Shown: positions 7,960 through 15,408 of the stretch, in pieces
How positions within the stretch are numbered: the first letter of the stretch is position 1
How the letters are laid out: the number at the start of each line of letters is the position of its first letter
NCBI RefSeq assembly: GCF_001426565.1
Contig: NZ_LMFA01000023.1
Coordinates: 186,001-250,000 of the forward strand
Direction of reading: 5' to 3'
Length of the DNA stretch: 64,000 nt
From: Rhizobium sp. Root482
GTDB lineage: Bacteria; Pseudomonadota; Alphaproteobacteria; Rhizobiales; Rhizobiaceae
Program-made: the position numbers and the translations under genes
The notes under the pieces: generated by a model
Seen by the model: the letters and a program-made list of their open reading frames with translations, nothing else
What the model was told of the DNA's origin: nothing
The model's database searches: none

Positions 7960-8433
7960 ATGTCGAAGACGACCCGTGCGACGCTTGCACTTGAAAAGGC
8001 CAAGGCGGCCTTCACGGTGCATGTCTATGATTATGATCCCTCGGCCGATCGCATCGGGCTGGCCGCGGCCGAAGCGCTGGGCGAGGCGCCTTGCCGCGTG
8101 CTGAAGACGCTGATGGCGGAGGCGGACGGAAAGCCCGTCTGCGTCGTCGTTCCCTCCGATCGGGAGGTGAGCATGAAGAAACTGGCGGCGGCCTTCGGCG
8201 CCAAGGCGGCGAAGATGATGAAGCCTGCCGATGCGGAGCGTCTGACCGGTTATCATGTCGGTGGCATCAGCCCTTTCGGACAGAAGAAGCAGGTTCCGAC
8301 GGCCATCGAGGAAACGGCCCTTGCCGAGCTCCTGGTCTATATCAATGGCGGCCAGCGCGGCCTGCAGGTGAGGCTGGCGCCGGACGAGGCCCGCAGGGTT
8401 TTGAATGCCAGCGCGGCAGCCCTAATCGCCTGA
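7960..8433 (+). CDS. ybaK: Cys-tRNA(Pro)/Cys-tRNA(Cys) deacylase YbaK family
   Basis: 157 residues. Trans-editing enzyme that removes cysteine mischarged on tRNA(Pro). The family core is visible: VHVYDYDPSADRIGLAAAEALG, then PCRVLKTLMAE, the conserved lysine of SMKKLAAAFGAKAAKMM and GYHVGGISPFGQKK. I chose the ATG at 7960, four bases after the previous stop; a frame start at 7933 would overlap the ArsC-like gene. It converges with the marR gene, seven bases away. Confidence 0.9.
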   Translation: MSKTTRATLALEKAKAAFTVHVYDYDPSADRIGLAAAEALGEAPCRVLKTLMAEADGKPVCVVVPSDREVSMKKLAAAFGAKAAKMMKPADAERLTGYHVGGISPFGQKKQVPTAIEETALAELLVYINGGQRGLQVRLAPDEARRVLNASAAALIA

Positions 8434-8440
8434 TCGCCCC

Positions 8441-8893
8441 TCAGGTAAAGCGCGAAAGCAGCTTGGCCAGTTGCACCGCGTCCGCATCCGCAAGTTTTCC
8501 TCCGATATGGGTCTTGATCGAGCGGGAATAGATCGTCCACATGGCCGCACGCAGGGCGCGGCCCTTTTCGGTGATGACCACCCAGCGCCCGCGGCCATCC
8601 GTATCGAACGTCTGCCGTTCGACTAGGGCATGGCGTTCGAGGCGGTCGATCAGTCGCGAGAGATTATATTGCGCCAGCAGCGTGCGCTCCTCGATCTCGA
8701 ACGGCCGCAGCCGCCCGCCATCGGCACGGTGAAGCTCCCAAAGCACGTCGTACCAGCCAAGCCCCGGCAGTCCGGCCGCCTTGAAATCGGCTTCGATCGC
8801 TGCAAGCAGCCGCTGTTGCGCGCGCATCAGGCTGATCCAGGCCTGGGTAATTTCGGCTGACGGCTGCTCCGGCCGGGAAGATGTCTCGCTCAT
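8441..8893 (-). CDS. MarR-family transcriptional regulator
   Basis: 150 residues from the ATG at 8893. Winged helix about 40-110: LPGLGWYDVLWELHRADGGR, YNLSRLIDRLERHALVERQ (recognition helix) and the wing DGRGRWVVITEKG. MarR proteins are ligand-sensitive dimeric repressors. It diverges from the glutathione S-transferase gene with 75 bp between the starts, and that gap contains a 12-bp palindrome and repeated ATGCATCTA. A MarR/GST pair suggests sensing of an electrophile or aromatic compound. Confidence 0.9.
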   Translation of the reverse strand: MSETSSRPEQPSAEITQAWISLMRAQQRLLAAIEADFKAAGLPGLGWYDVLWELHRADGGRLRPFEIEERTLLAQYNLSRLIDRLERHALVERQTFDTDGRGRWVVITEKGRALRAAMWTIYSRSIKTHIGGKLADADAVQLAKLLSRFT

Positions 8894-8895
8894 AA

Positions 8896-8953
8896 ATGCA
8901 TCTACATCTATCTTGACGATCGAGGCAAGAAAATATACATGCATATGCATCTA
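8896..8953. promoter_or_regulatory. marR-gst divergent promoter/operator
   Basis: ATGCATCTA occurs twice (8896-8904 and 8945-8953). The second copy overlaps a perfect 12-bp palindrome ATGCATATGCAT (8939-8950). A plus-strand promoter TTGACG (8913-8918), 15 bp, TATACA (8934-8939) sits between them. The palindrome starts at the end of the -10, so binding would block the gst promoter. Confidence 0.6.
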
Positions 8954-8968
8954 ATGCGGAGCAATATC

Positions 8969-9658
8969 ATGCATTCCAAGCAACTCACTCTCATCAGCCA
9001 TCATCTCTGCCCCTATGTGCAGCGCGCCTCCATCGTCCTGCCGGAAAAGGGCGCGACCTTCGATCGACGCTATATCGACCTGGCGGAAAAGCCCGACTGG
9101 TTTCTGCGCATCTCGCCACTTGGCAAGGTGCCGTTGCTCGCGGTGCCGCGCGGCAGGGCCGATGCGATCCTGTTCGAAAGCGCGGCAATCTGCGAATATC
9201 TGGAAGAAACGCTGGCCGGCGCGCCGCTGCATCCGGCCGATCCGCTGGTGCGCGCCCGCCACCGCGGCTGGATGGAGTTCGGCTCCTCCGTGCTTGCCGA
9301 TCTCTGGGTCTATGAGACGACCAAGGATGCAGCGCAATTCGACCTCAAGCGCCAGGGTCTGGCCGCCAAATTTGCCACGTTGGAGCAGGAGCTGGGTGAA
9401 GGCCCCTATTTCGCCGGCACCCGGTTTACCATGGTCGATGCCGTCTTTGCGCCGGTGTTCCGTTATTTCGAACTGTTCGAGACCCTGTTCGAAAGCGGTA
9501 TTTTCGACGGGCTGGCCCGCGTCAATGCCTGGCGGCAAGCCCTGTCGGAGCGTCCGAGCGTTATTGCAGCGGTCACGCCGGACTATCGCGACCGCTTGCT
9601 GGAATTCCTTCACAAGCACGATGCGCATCTTCTGGCGCGCAGCAGGATCGCCGCGTAA
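8969..9658 (+). CDS. glutathione S-transferase family protein
   Basis: 230 residues. Thioredoxin-like N domain about 5-80 with CPYVQR at 14-19 (a Cys-type active site as in omega, lambda and DHAR GSTs), cis-Pro in GKVPLL and the ES motif (LFESAAICEYLEE) that binds the glutathione gamma-glutamyl group; alpha-helical C domain about 92-215. Start ATG at 8969 with GGAG seven bases upstream; the overlapping ATG at 8939 lies inside the operator. Likely repressed by the divergent MarR protein. Confidence 0.9.
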   Translation: MHSKQLTLISHHLCPYVQRASIVLPEKGATFDRRYIDLAEKPDWFLRISPLGKVPLLAVPRGRADAILFESAAICEYLEETLAGAPLHPADPLVRARHRGWMEFGSSVLADLWVYETTKDAAQFDLKRQGLAAKFATLEQELGEGPYFAGTRFTMVDAVFAPVFRYFELFETLFESGIFDGLARVNAWRQALSERPSVIAAVTPDYRDRLLEFLHKHDAHLLARSRIAA

Positions 9659-9683
9659 ACCATGGTGCAAAAGCCTTCTGTTT

Positions 9684-9718
9684 TGCTGCGAAGCACATTA
9701 GAACGGTGCTTCGCAGCA
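9684..9718. repeat. perfect 13-bp inverted repeat upstream of aminopeptidase
   Basis: Arms TGCTGCGAAGCAC (9684-9696) and GTGCTTCGCAGCA (9706-9718) pair perfectly around a 9-nt loop. No T-run follows on either strand, so this is not a normal intrinsic terminator. It lies between gst and the M29 gene, 18 bp before the latter's start, where it could be an operator or an mRNA structure. Confidence 0.7.
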
Positions 9719-9736
9719 ATAGCAGCAGGATATGCG

Positions 9737-10990
9737 ATGACCTTCCACTCCCCCGCCCACAACCCTGTCGATCCGGTCAAACTGGAGAAGCTCGCCGAAG
9801 TCGCCGTCAAGGTCGGGCTCCGGCTCGAGCCTGGACAGGATCTGGTGATCACGGCGCCGATCGCTGCCCTGCCTTTGGTGCGGCTGATCACCAAACATGC
9901 CTATATCGCCGGCGCCGGGCTGGTCACGACCTTCTATGCGGACGAGGAAACGACGCTCGCCCGCTACAGGCATGCGCCCGACGAAAGCTTCGACCGGGCC
10001 AGCGGCTGGCTTTACGAGGGTATGGCACGTGCCTTCGGCAACAATACTGCCCGGCTTGCCATTTCCGGCGACAATCCGATGATGCTGGCGGCCGAGGATC
10101 CGGCCAAGGTGGCGCGCGCCAACAAGGCCAATTCGATCGCCTACAAACCGGCGCTGGAGAAGATCTCCAATTTCGACATCAACTGGAATATCGTCTCCTA
10201 TCCCAATCCCGCCTGGGCGAGACAGATGTTTCCGGGCGATCCCGAAGCGGTCGCCGTGGAAAAGCTGGCCAATGCGATCTTCGCCGCCTCGCGCGTCGAT
10301 GTCGACGACCCGATTGCCGCCTGGGCGGAGCACAATGCCAATCTCGCCAGGCGTTCGTCCTGGCTGAACGGCGAACGGTTTTCGGCGCTACATTTCACCG
10401 GGCCGGGCACGGATCTGACGGTCGGCCTTGCCGATGGCCATGAATGGCATGGCGGCGCCTCCACGGCCAAGAACGGCATCACCTGCAATCCGAATATCCC
10501 CACAGAAGAGGTCTTCACCACGCCGCATGCACTGCGCGTCGAAGGCCATGTATCGAGCACCAAGCCCCTGTCGCATCAGGGTACGCTGATCGACGATATC
10601 CGGGTTCGGTTCGAAGGCGGCCGTATCGTAGAGGCGAAGGCTTCGAAGGGTGAGGAAGTTCTGAACAAGGTATTGGACACCGACGAGGGCGCGCGCCGGC
10701 TTGGCGAGGTGGCGCTGGTTCCGCATTCCTCGCCGATTTCCGCCAGCGGCGTGCTGTTCTACAATACGCTGTTCGACGAAAACGCCTCCTGCCATATCGC
10801 GCTCGGCCAGTGCTATTCGAAGTGCTTCCTTGACGGCGCGTCGCTGAGCGAGGCGCAGATCGCCGCACAGGGCGGCAATTCCAGCCTTATCCATATCGAC
10901 TGGATGATCGGCTCCGGCAAGGTCGATATTGACGGACTGCGGGCAGATGGCGCCAGGGTTCCGGTCATGCGCAAGGGCGAATGGGCCTGA
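9737..10990 (+). CDS. aminopeptidase, M29 family (AmpS/AmpT/PepS type)
   Basis: 417 residues from the ATG at 9737 (AGGA six bases upstream). Co-catalytic metal aminopeptidase releasing N-terminal residues. Family landmarks: LEPGQDLVITAPIAALPLVRLI near the N-terminus, FTGPGTDLTVGLADGHEW, the metal-binding Glu region NIPTEEVFTTP, VEGHV, and the C-terminal HIALGQCY and LIHIDWMIGS motifs with His and Asp ligands. Monocistronic by spacing, apart from the upstream hairpin. Probably a general peptide-turnover enzyme. Confidence 0.93.
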   Translation: MTFHSPAHNPVDPVKLEKLAEVAVKVGLRLEPGQDLVITAPIAALPLVRLITKHAYIAGAGLVTTFYADEETTLARYRHAPDESFDRASGWLYEGMARAFGNNTARLAISGDNPMMLAAEDPAKVARANKANSIAYKPALEKISNFDINWNIVSYPNPAWARQMFPGDPEAVAVEKLANAIFAASRVDVDDPIAAWAEHNANLARRSSWLNGERFSALHFTGPGTDLTVGLADGHEWHGGASTAKNGITCNPNIPTEEVFTTPHALRVEGHVSSTKPLSHQGTLIDDIRVRFEGGRIVEAKASKGEEVLNKVLDTDEGARRLGEVALVPHSSPISASGVLFYNTLFDENASCHIALGQCYSKCFLDGASLSEAQIAAQGGNSSLIHIDWMIGSGKVDIDGLRADGARVPVMRKGEWA

Positions 10991-11028
10991 GCCTGGACTG
11001 CGATCGCTGAAGTCGCTGTTTCAGCGGC

Positions 11029-11901
11029 TCACTGTTGAGCGGCAACTGGCCGGCGGGTCATCTGCGCCCGCTGCGCCAGCCAGACGCTGGCGAGCACCGC
11101 GATCATGCCGGCAATCTGCAGGGCGGTCAGACTTTGGCCGAGCACGCGCCAGCCGAGCAGGGTTGCCACCAGCGGGCTGAGAAAGCCGAGCGAGGCAACG
11201 GCGCCGGGATCCAGTTTGGCAAGCCCGCGAAACCAGAGAAGATAGGTGAAGGCGGCGCCGACCAGGCCGAGCCAGGCCATGCCAAGAATATTGGCCGTGC
11301 TTGGCACGGGCAGGGCGGGCTCGAGAAGCAGCCCGACCGGCAGAAGCAGGATGCCGCCGGCGGTTAACTGCCATGCGGTAAAGGTGAGGCTGGAGACGGG
11401 TGGCATCCAACGACGGGTCAGCACCGTGCCGAACGCCATGGAGATGGCACCGGCAAGTCCGGCGATGATGCCGACCGGATCAAGGGCGGCGCTTGGCGTC
11501 AGCACCAGCAGGCTAACCCCCGCCATGCCGATAATGCCGGCGACGATCGCGACGGAACGAATCGGCGTGCCAATCAGGAAACGCGCCAGCATGACGACGA
11601 CCAAGGGCTGGATCGCGCCGACGGTGGCGGCGACGCCACCGGGCAGGCGGTAGGCGGAAATGAACAGCATTGCCCAGAAAAAGGAAAAGTTGAGCGCGCC
11701 GAGGATGAAGGCGCGAAGCCACCAGATACCCCATGGCAGTTGCCTGACGATAAGCAGCAGAAGAATCCCCGCCGGCAGCGCGCGTAGCATGGCAACCGTC
11801 AACGGATAGCCATGAGGCAGAAATTCCGTCGTCACCAAATAGGTGCTGCCCCAGATCGCCGGCGCGATGGCTGTCAGCAGGATGTCGGAGAGCTTCGTCA
11901 T
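11029..11901 (-). CDS. DMT-superfamily transporter, EamA type
   Basis: 290 residues with about ten hydrophobic helices arranged as two EamA repeats (about 10-135 and 145-280). The first begins AIAPAIWGSTYLVTTEFLP and the second AGAISMAFGTVLTRRW. Such permeases export amino acids or other small metabolites; the substrate cannot be inferred. It starts 20 bp downstream of the hemW stop in the same direction, so it may be read as the last gene of the rph-rdgB-hemW unit. Confidence 0.9.
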   Translation of the reverse strand: MTKLSDILLTAIAPAIWGSTYLVTTEFLPHGYPLTVAMLRALPAGILLLLIVRQLPWGIWWLRAFILGALNFSFFWAMLFISAYRLPGGVAATVGAIQPLVVVMLARFLIGTPIRSVAIVAGIIGMAGVSLLVLTPSAALDPVGIIAGLAGAISMAFGTVLTRRWMPPVSSLTFTAWQLTAGGILLLPVGLLLEPALPVPSTANILGMAWLGLVGAAFTYLLWFRGLAKLDPGAVASLGFLSPLVATLLGWRVLGQSLTALQIAGMIAVLASVWLAQRAQMTRRPVAAQQ

Positions 11902-11921
11902 GTCCTTCCCGGTTCGGATGT

Positions 11922-13097
11922 TCAGCAGGCGAGGTCGGCGACCACGGCGTCGAGGATCAGCATCCCGGCCGGCGTGCAGCGCAAGCGGGAATTGCCCAGC
12001 CGTTCGATGAAGCCGTGCTCGATCAGGAATTGCTCGCGATCGGGGTCGAGATCGCGACCGGACAGGCTGCGCCAGCGCACAAGATCGATGCCCTCCCTCA
12101 GCCTCAGCCCCATCAGCATGAGTTCGTCGGCCTGCTCGTCATTGCCAAGCATCTCCTGCTCGATCATGCCGTGGCCGTGTTCCTCCACCAGTTGCAGCCA
12201 GCCCTCCGGCCTGCGCTCGGTGGCCGTGGCGATCTTGCTGCGTCCGGTGGTCAACCGGCCATGGGCGCCGGGGCCGATGCCGGCATAGTCGCCGTAATGC
12301 CAATAGGTGAGATTATGGCGGCTTTCGGCGCCCGGCACGGCATGGTTCGATACCTCATAGGCCGGCATGCCGAAGCCTGCGGTGATTTCCTGCGTCGCCT
12401 CGTAGAGAACCGCCGAATGTTCGCCATCCGGCACGATCAGCTTGCCTGCCTTGTGCAGGCCATAGAACGGCGTGCCTTCCTCGATCGTCAACTGGTAGAG
12501 CGAAAGATGATCGACGGCATAGGAGACCGCCTCCTTCAACTCCTGTTCCCAGGCCTCCACCGTCTGGTCGGGCCGCGCATAGATCAGGTCGAAGGACATG
12601 CGCGGAAAAATGTCGCGCGCCAGCCGGATCGCCTTCAGCGCATCCTCGACATTGTGCAGGCGGCCGAGAAATTTCAGGTCCCGGTCGTTCAGCGCCTGCA
12701 CCCCAAGCGAAACCCGGTTGACGCCGGCGGCGCGGTAGCCCTTGAAGCGTGTTGCCTCGACGCTGGAGGGATTGGCCTCCATGGTGATCTCGATGCCGTC
12801 GGGCATGTGCCATAGCCCGGCAATGCCGTTCAGCACCGCCTCCACCGTCGCCGGGTCCATCAGCGAGGGCGTGCCGCCGCCCATGAAGATGCTGGTCACG
12901 GTCCGCGGACCGGAAAGGCGGCGCGCCTCTGCCATTTCGGTAAGAAAGGCGGAAACAAACCGTGGCTGGTCCACCGGTTGATGCCGGACATGGCTGTTGA
13001 AATCGCAATAGGGGCATTTGGCGGCACAGAAGGGCCAATGCACATAGACCCCGAAGCCGGGATCGGTGCTGTTGCCGATGGAGGAAAACATGGCCAT
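11922..13097 (-). CDS. hemW: radical SAM heme chaperone HemW
   Basis: 391 residues. Radical-SAM cluster Cys24, Cys28 and Cys31 in FCAAKCPYC, preceded by VYVHWPF, the HemW signature; GGGTPSL about 30 residues later and the HemW C-terminal winged-helix region (GLRLREGIDL then LDPDREQFLIEHGFIE). HemW was long misnamed a second oxygen-independent coproporphyrinogen oxidase; it binds heme and inserts it into respiratory proteins. Downstream of rdgB (115-bp gap), an order common in Rhizobiales. The ribosome binding site at 13097 is weak. Confidence 0.93.
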   Translation of the reverse strand: MAMFSSIGNSTDPGFGVYVHWPFCAAKCPYCDFNSHVRHQPVDQPRFVSAFLTEMAEARRLSGPRTVTSIFMGGGTPSLMDPATVEAVLNGIAGLWHMPDGIEITMEANPSSVEATRFKGYRAAGVNRVSLGVQALNDRDLKFLGRLHNVEDALKAIRLARDIFPRMSFDLIYARPDQTVEAWEQELKEAVSYAVDHLSLYQLTIEEGTPFYGLHKAGKLIVPDGEHSAVLYEATQEITAGFGMPAYEVSNHAVPGAESRHNLTYWHYGDYAGIGPGAHGRLTTGRSKIATATERRPEGWLQLVEEHGHGMIEQEMLGNDEQADELMLMGLRLREGIDLVRWRSLSGRDLDPDREQFLIEHGFIERLGNSRLRCTPAGMLILDAVVADLAC

Positions 13098-13213
13098 TCT
13101 TGTTTTCTAGTCTTTCAAGAGTCGGAGCGGCACGAATTATGGCCGGAAGGGTTCGTTGATGGGTGGCACGTCTTTATCCCGGTAGCGGTCAAGCAAAAAC
13201 CAAAACAGCCGTC

Positions 13214-13858
13214 CTACGCCCCAAGACAGGTCTCGGCAAAAAGCTTGAAAGCCCTTGCCCGATGGGACAGGGCCTCGGAATCGCCCGGCTTCCAGCCATG
13301 CTTCTCTTCGGCGCTCATCTCGCCGAAGGTGCGGTCATGGCCGAGCGGCTGGAACACTGGGTCATAGCCGAACCCTTGCGTGCCGCGTGGTGGCCAGACG
13401 ACATGGCCTTCGACCTCGCCGCGAAACAGTTCGGCATGCCCATCCGGCCAGGCAAGGCAGAGAACGGAGACGAAGCGGCCGGTGCGCCTGTCGAAGGCCG
13501 TCGCGTCCGCGTCCTGTAGGGCCGTTTCCACCTTCGTCATCGCCATCATGAAATCCCGGCTGCCGTCGGCGGTCTCCGCCCAATTGGCCGTATAGACGCC
13601 GGGATCGCCGCCAAGCGCATCGACCACTAGCCCGGAATCGTCCGAAAGGGCCGGCAGGCCGGATGCCTTCGCCGAGGCCAGCGCCTTGATCTTGGCATTT
13701 TCCTCGAATGTCGTGCCGGTTTCGTCGGGCTCGACGAAATTCAGGTCGGCCGCCGATTTGGCGGTAAAGCCGAGCGGGCCGATCAGGTCGCGGATTTCGC
13801 GGATCTTGCCTTCATTATGGCTGGCGACGATCAGGGTCTTGTCTTCAAGCTTGCGCAT
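13214..13858 (-). CDS. rdgB: dITP/XTP pyrophosphatase RdgB
   Basis: 214 residues. Ham1/RdgB NTP pyrophosphatase that cleanses ITP, dITP and XTP from the nucleotide pool. Motifs: SHNEGK at 13-18, [15 protein letters not shown] with the metal-binding Asp pair, FGYDPVF and ALSHRARA near the C-terminus. The ATG at 13858 with GGAGA upstream is preferred; the frame extends 53 codons further into the VOC gene region. Member of the rph-rdgB-hemW group. Confidence 0.95.
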   Translation of the reverse strand: MRKLEDKTLIVASHNEGKIREIRDLIGPLGFTAKSAADLNFVEPDETGTTFEENAKIKALASAKASGLPALSDDSGLVVDALGGDPGVYTANWAETADGSRDFMMAMTKVETALQDADATAFDRRTGRFVSVLCLAWPDGHAELFRGEVEGHVVWPPRGTQGFGYDPVFQPLGHDRTFGEMSAEEKHGWKPGDSEALSHRARAFKLFAETCLGA

Positions 13859-13901
13859 GGCGTCTTCTCTCCGGCGGTCTCCGCCGTCCAATTGATGTCG
13901 A

Positions 13902-14330
13902 TCAATCCAGGTTCCAAAGACCCGGTTCGGCGCATTCGAGGCTGTTGCCGGCCGGATCGCGGAAATAGAAGGACCGCGTCCCGTTCGGCCAGACGATATC
14001 CGCCTCGATTGCCACACCCGCTGCTTTCAGCGTGGCCTTCCAGATGTCCAACTGCTCAGGCGCCGCCCGGAAACAGGCATGCCCCGGGCCGTGCGTGCCG
14101 TGCGGTGGCACCGCCAGTCCATTCCCGGATGGCGGTTTTATCGTCTCGTTCGCATCGAAGAGCAACAATATGCCCTGGCCGCAACGGAAGAACACATGCC
14201 GGTTGCCGGCCCGGGTGACTTTCTCAAGCCCGAGAACGGAGCCGTAGAACGCCTCCGCCTTGTCGATATCATCGACATAGAGCGCGGTTTCCAGGATGCC
14301 TTCCAGTTTCGGCTTCCGATCGCTAGCCAT
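13902..14330 (-). CDS. VOC-family protein (glyoxalase/bleomycin-resistance fold)
   Basis: 142 residues with two beta-alpha-beta-beta-beta units: [24 protein letters not shown] at the start and [19 protein letters not shown] to [15 protein letters not shown] at the end. His, Glu and acidic residues fit a metal-dependent VOC enzyme, but dioxygenase, glyoxalase and fosfomycin-type activities cannot be separated. It sits between rph and rdgB, and its ribosome binding site GAGGGG lies in the end of a palindromic repeat element. I infer it entered the operon together with, or next to, that repeat. Confidence 0.87.
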   Translation of the reverse strand: MASDRKPKLEGILETALYVDDIDKAEAFYGSVLGLEKVTRAGNRHVFFRCGQGILLLFDANETIKPPSGNGLAVPPHGTHGPGHACFRAAPEQLDIWKATLKAAGVAIEADIVWPNGTRSFYFRDPAGNSLECAEPGLWNLD

Positions 14331-14335
14331 CGGCG

Positions 14336-14468
14336 TTGCCCCTCACCCTAGCCCTCTCCCCGCAAGCGGGGCGAGGGGACGACAGGGTTTGCCGCACATC
14401 TCTTCGCCCCGCTTGCGGGGAGACGGTGCCCGCCCTCTTCTATACAAAGTTGGGCGGATGAGGGGCAA
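14336..14468. repeat. palindromic intergenic mosaic element (RIME-like)
   Basis: 133-bp element with 10-bp terminal inverted repeats TTGCCCCTCA (14336-14345) and TGAGGGGCAA (14459-14468), and two internal hairpins: CCCCGCAAGCGGGG (14358-14371) and CCCCGCTTGCGGGG (14407-14420) in inverted orientation. This nested palindromic, GC-rich layout is like the RIME/BIME repeats of Rhizobium. No transposase is present. Its left end supplies the Shine-Dalgarno sequence of the VOC gene. Confidence 0.8.
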
Positions 14469-14500
14469 GCGGGCTGACGGCATCGGCAAATCTCGGCGTC

Positions 14501-15220
14501 TTACCCGGCGATCGCCTGCTGCTGCATCGTCACCAGTTCGGCAATGCCGTTCTTGGCCAGCCCCAGCAGCGTGGCGAATTCCTCTTCCGAGAAAGGCTTG
14601 CCTTCCGCCGTGCCCTGGATTTCGACGATGCCGCCGGAGCCGGTCATGACGAAATTGGCGTCGGTTTCGGCGGCGGAGTCCTCGATATAGTCGAGGTCGA
14701 TTACCGGCTGGCTGGCGAAGATGCCGCAGGAGATGGCCGCGATATGGTCCTTCAGCACCTTCTCGACCTTGATCATGTTGCGCGCTTCCATCCAGGCCAG
14801 GCAATCGCGAAGCGCGATCCAGGCGCCGGTGATCGAAGCCGTGCGGGTGCCGCCGTCCGCCTGGATCACGTCGCAGTCGATCGAGATCTGGCGTTCGCCG
14901 AGCGCCTGCAGATCGACGACGGCCCGGAGCGAGCGGCCGATCAGGCGCTGGATTTCCTGCGTGCGGCCACTCTGCTTGCCGCTGGCGGCTTCGCGCCGCA
15001 TACGCTCCCCGGTGGCGCGGGGCAGCATGCCGTATTCGGCGGTCACCCAACCCTTGCCGCTGTTGCGCAGCCATGGCGGCGTCTTTTCTTCAAGGCTTGC
15101 CGTGACCAGCACATGCGTGTCGCCGAACTTGACGAGGCAGGACCCTTCGGCATGTTTGGAAACATTGCGCTCGAAGGAAACCTTGCGCATCTGGTCGGTT
15201 TTTCTGCCGGAAGGCCGCAT
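14501..15220 (-). CDS. rph: ribonuclease PH
   Basis: 239 residues. Phosphorolytic 3'-5' exoribonuclease that trims tRNA 3' ends. The full-length family pattern is present: [12 protein letters not shown] at the start, the [19 protein letters not shown] strand, [11 protein letters not shown], the phosphate-binding [18 protein letters not shown] and [20 protein letters not shown] second ATG at 15220 lies six bases after AGGAG and is preferred over the adjacent ATG at 15223. It diverges from hrcA across a promoter region with two palindromes. First gene of the rph-VOC-rdgB-hemW series. Confidence 0.96.
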   Translation of the reverse strand: MRPSGRKTDQMRKVSFERNVSKHAEGSCLVKFGDTHVLVTASLEEKTPPWLRNSGKGWVTAEYGMLPRATGERMRREAASGKQSGRTQEIQRLIGRSLRAVVDLQALGERQISIDCDVIQADGGTRTASITGAWIALRDCLAWMEARNMIKVEKVLKDHIAAISCGIFASQPVIDLDYIEDSAAETDANFVMTGSGGIVEIQGTAEGKPFSEEEFATLLGLAKNGIAELVTMQQQAIAG

Positions 15221-15303
15221 CATGAACTCCTGTGATGTTTGTCAGCCTTCTAGCCTAAGTTGGACGGAAGGGAAATCATCTGGCGCAAAAGAGTGGGAGC
15301 CAC

Positions 15304-15335
15304 TGCAAAGCCTTTGCAGGACGGGGTGTCCCGTC
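15304..15335. promoter_or_regulatory. two adjacent palindromes between rph and hrcA
   Basis: TGCAAAG-C-CTTTGCA (15304-15318) is a perfect 7+1+7 palindrome. It is followed after one base by GACGGG-GTGT-CCCGTC (15320-15335). They lie just upstream of the hrcA -35 hexamer and about 100 bp upstream of rph. Neither resembles the CIRCE element (TTAGCACTC-N9-GAGTGCTAA). Confidence 0.55.
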
Positions 15336-15345
15336 AATTTCCGTT

Positions 15346-15373
15346 TTGCTATCCTGGCCGGGATCACTATATT
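15346..15373 (+). promoter_or_regulatory. hrcA sigma-70-type promoter
   Basis: TTGCTA (15346-15351), 16-bp spacer, TATATT (15368-15373). Transcription would begin near 15380. That makes the ATG at 15391 unlikely as the hrcA start, because little leader would remain. Confidence 0.6.
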
Positions 15374-15408
15374 TCAATTGATCAGGCAGTATGGATTTTT
15401 GCGTTCGA

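Noticed and set aside
9684-9718. Intrinsic terminator after gst
   Set aside because: The stem is perfect, but no T-run follows on either strand.
13150-13175. Sigma-54 promoter (TGGCACG near 13156)
   Set aside because: The -12 half TTGCW is missing at the right spacing, and no gene start follows on that strand.
15221-15408. CIRCE element upstream of hrcA
   Set aside because: No TTAGCACTC-N9-GAGTGCTAA is present; the palindromes there have different sequences.
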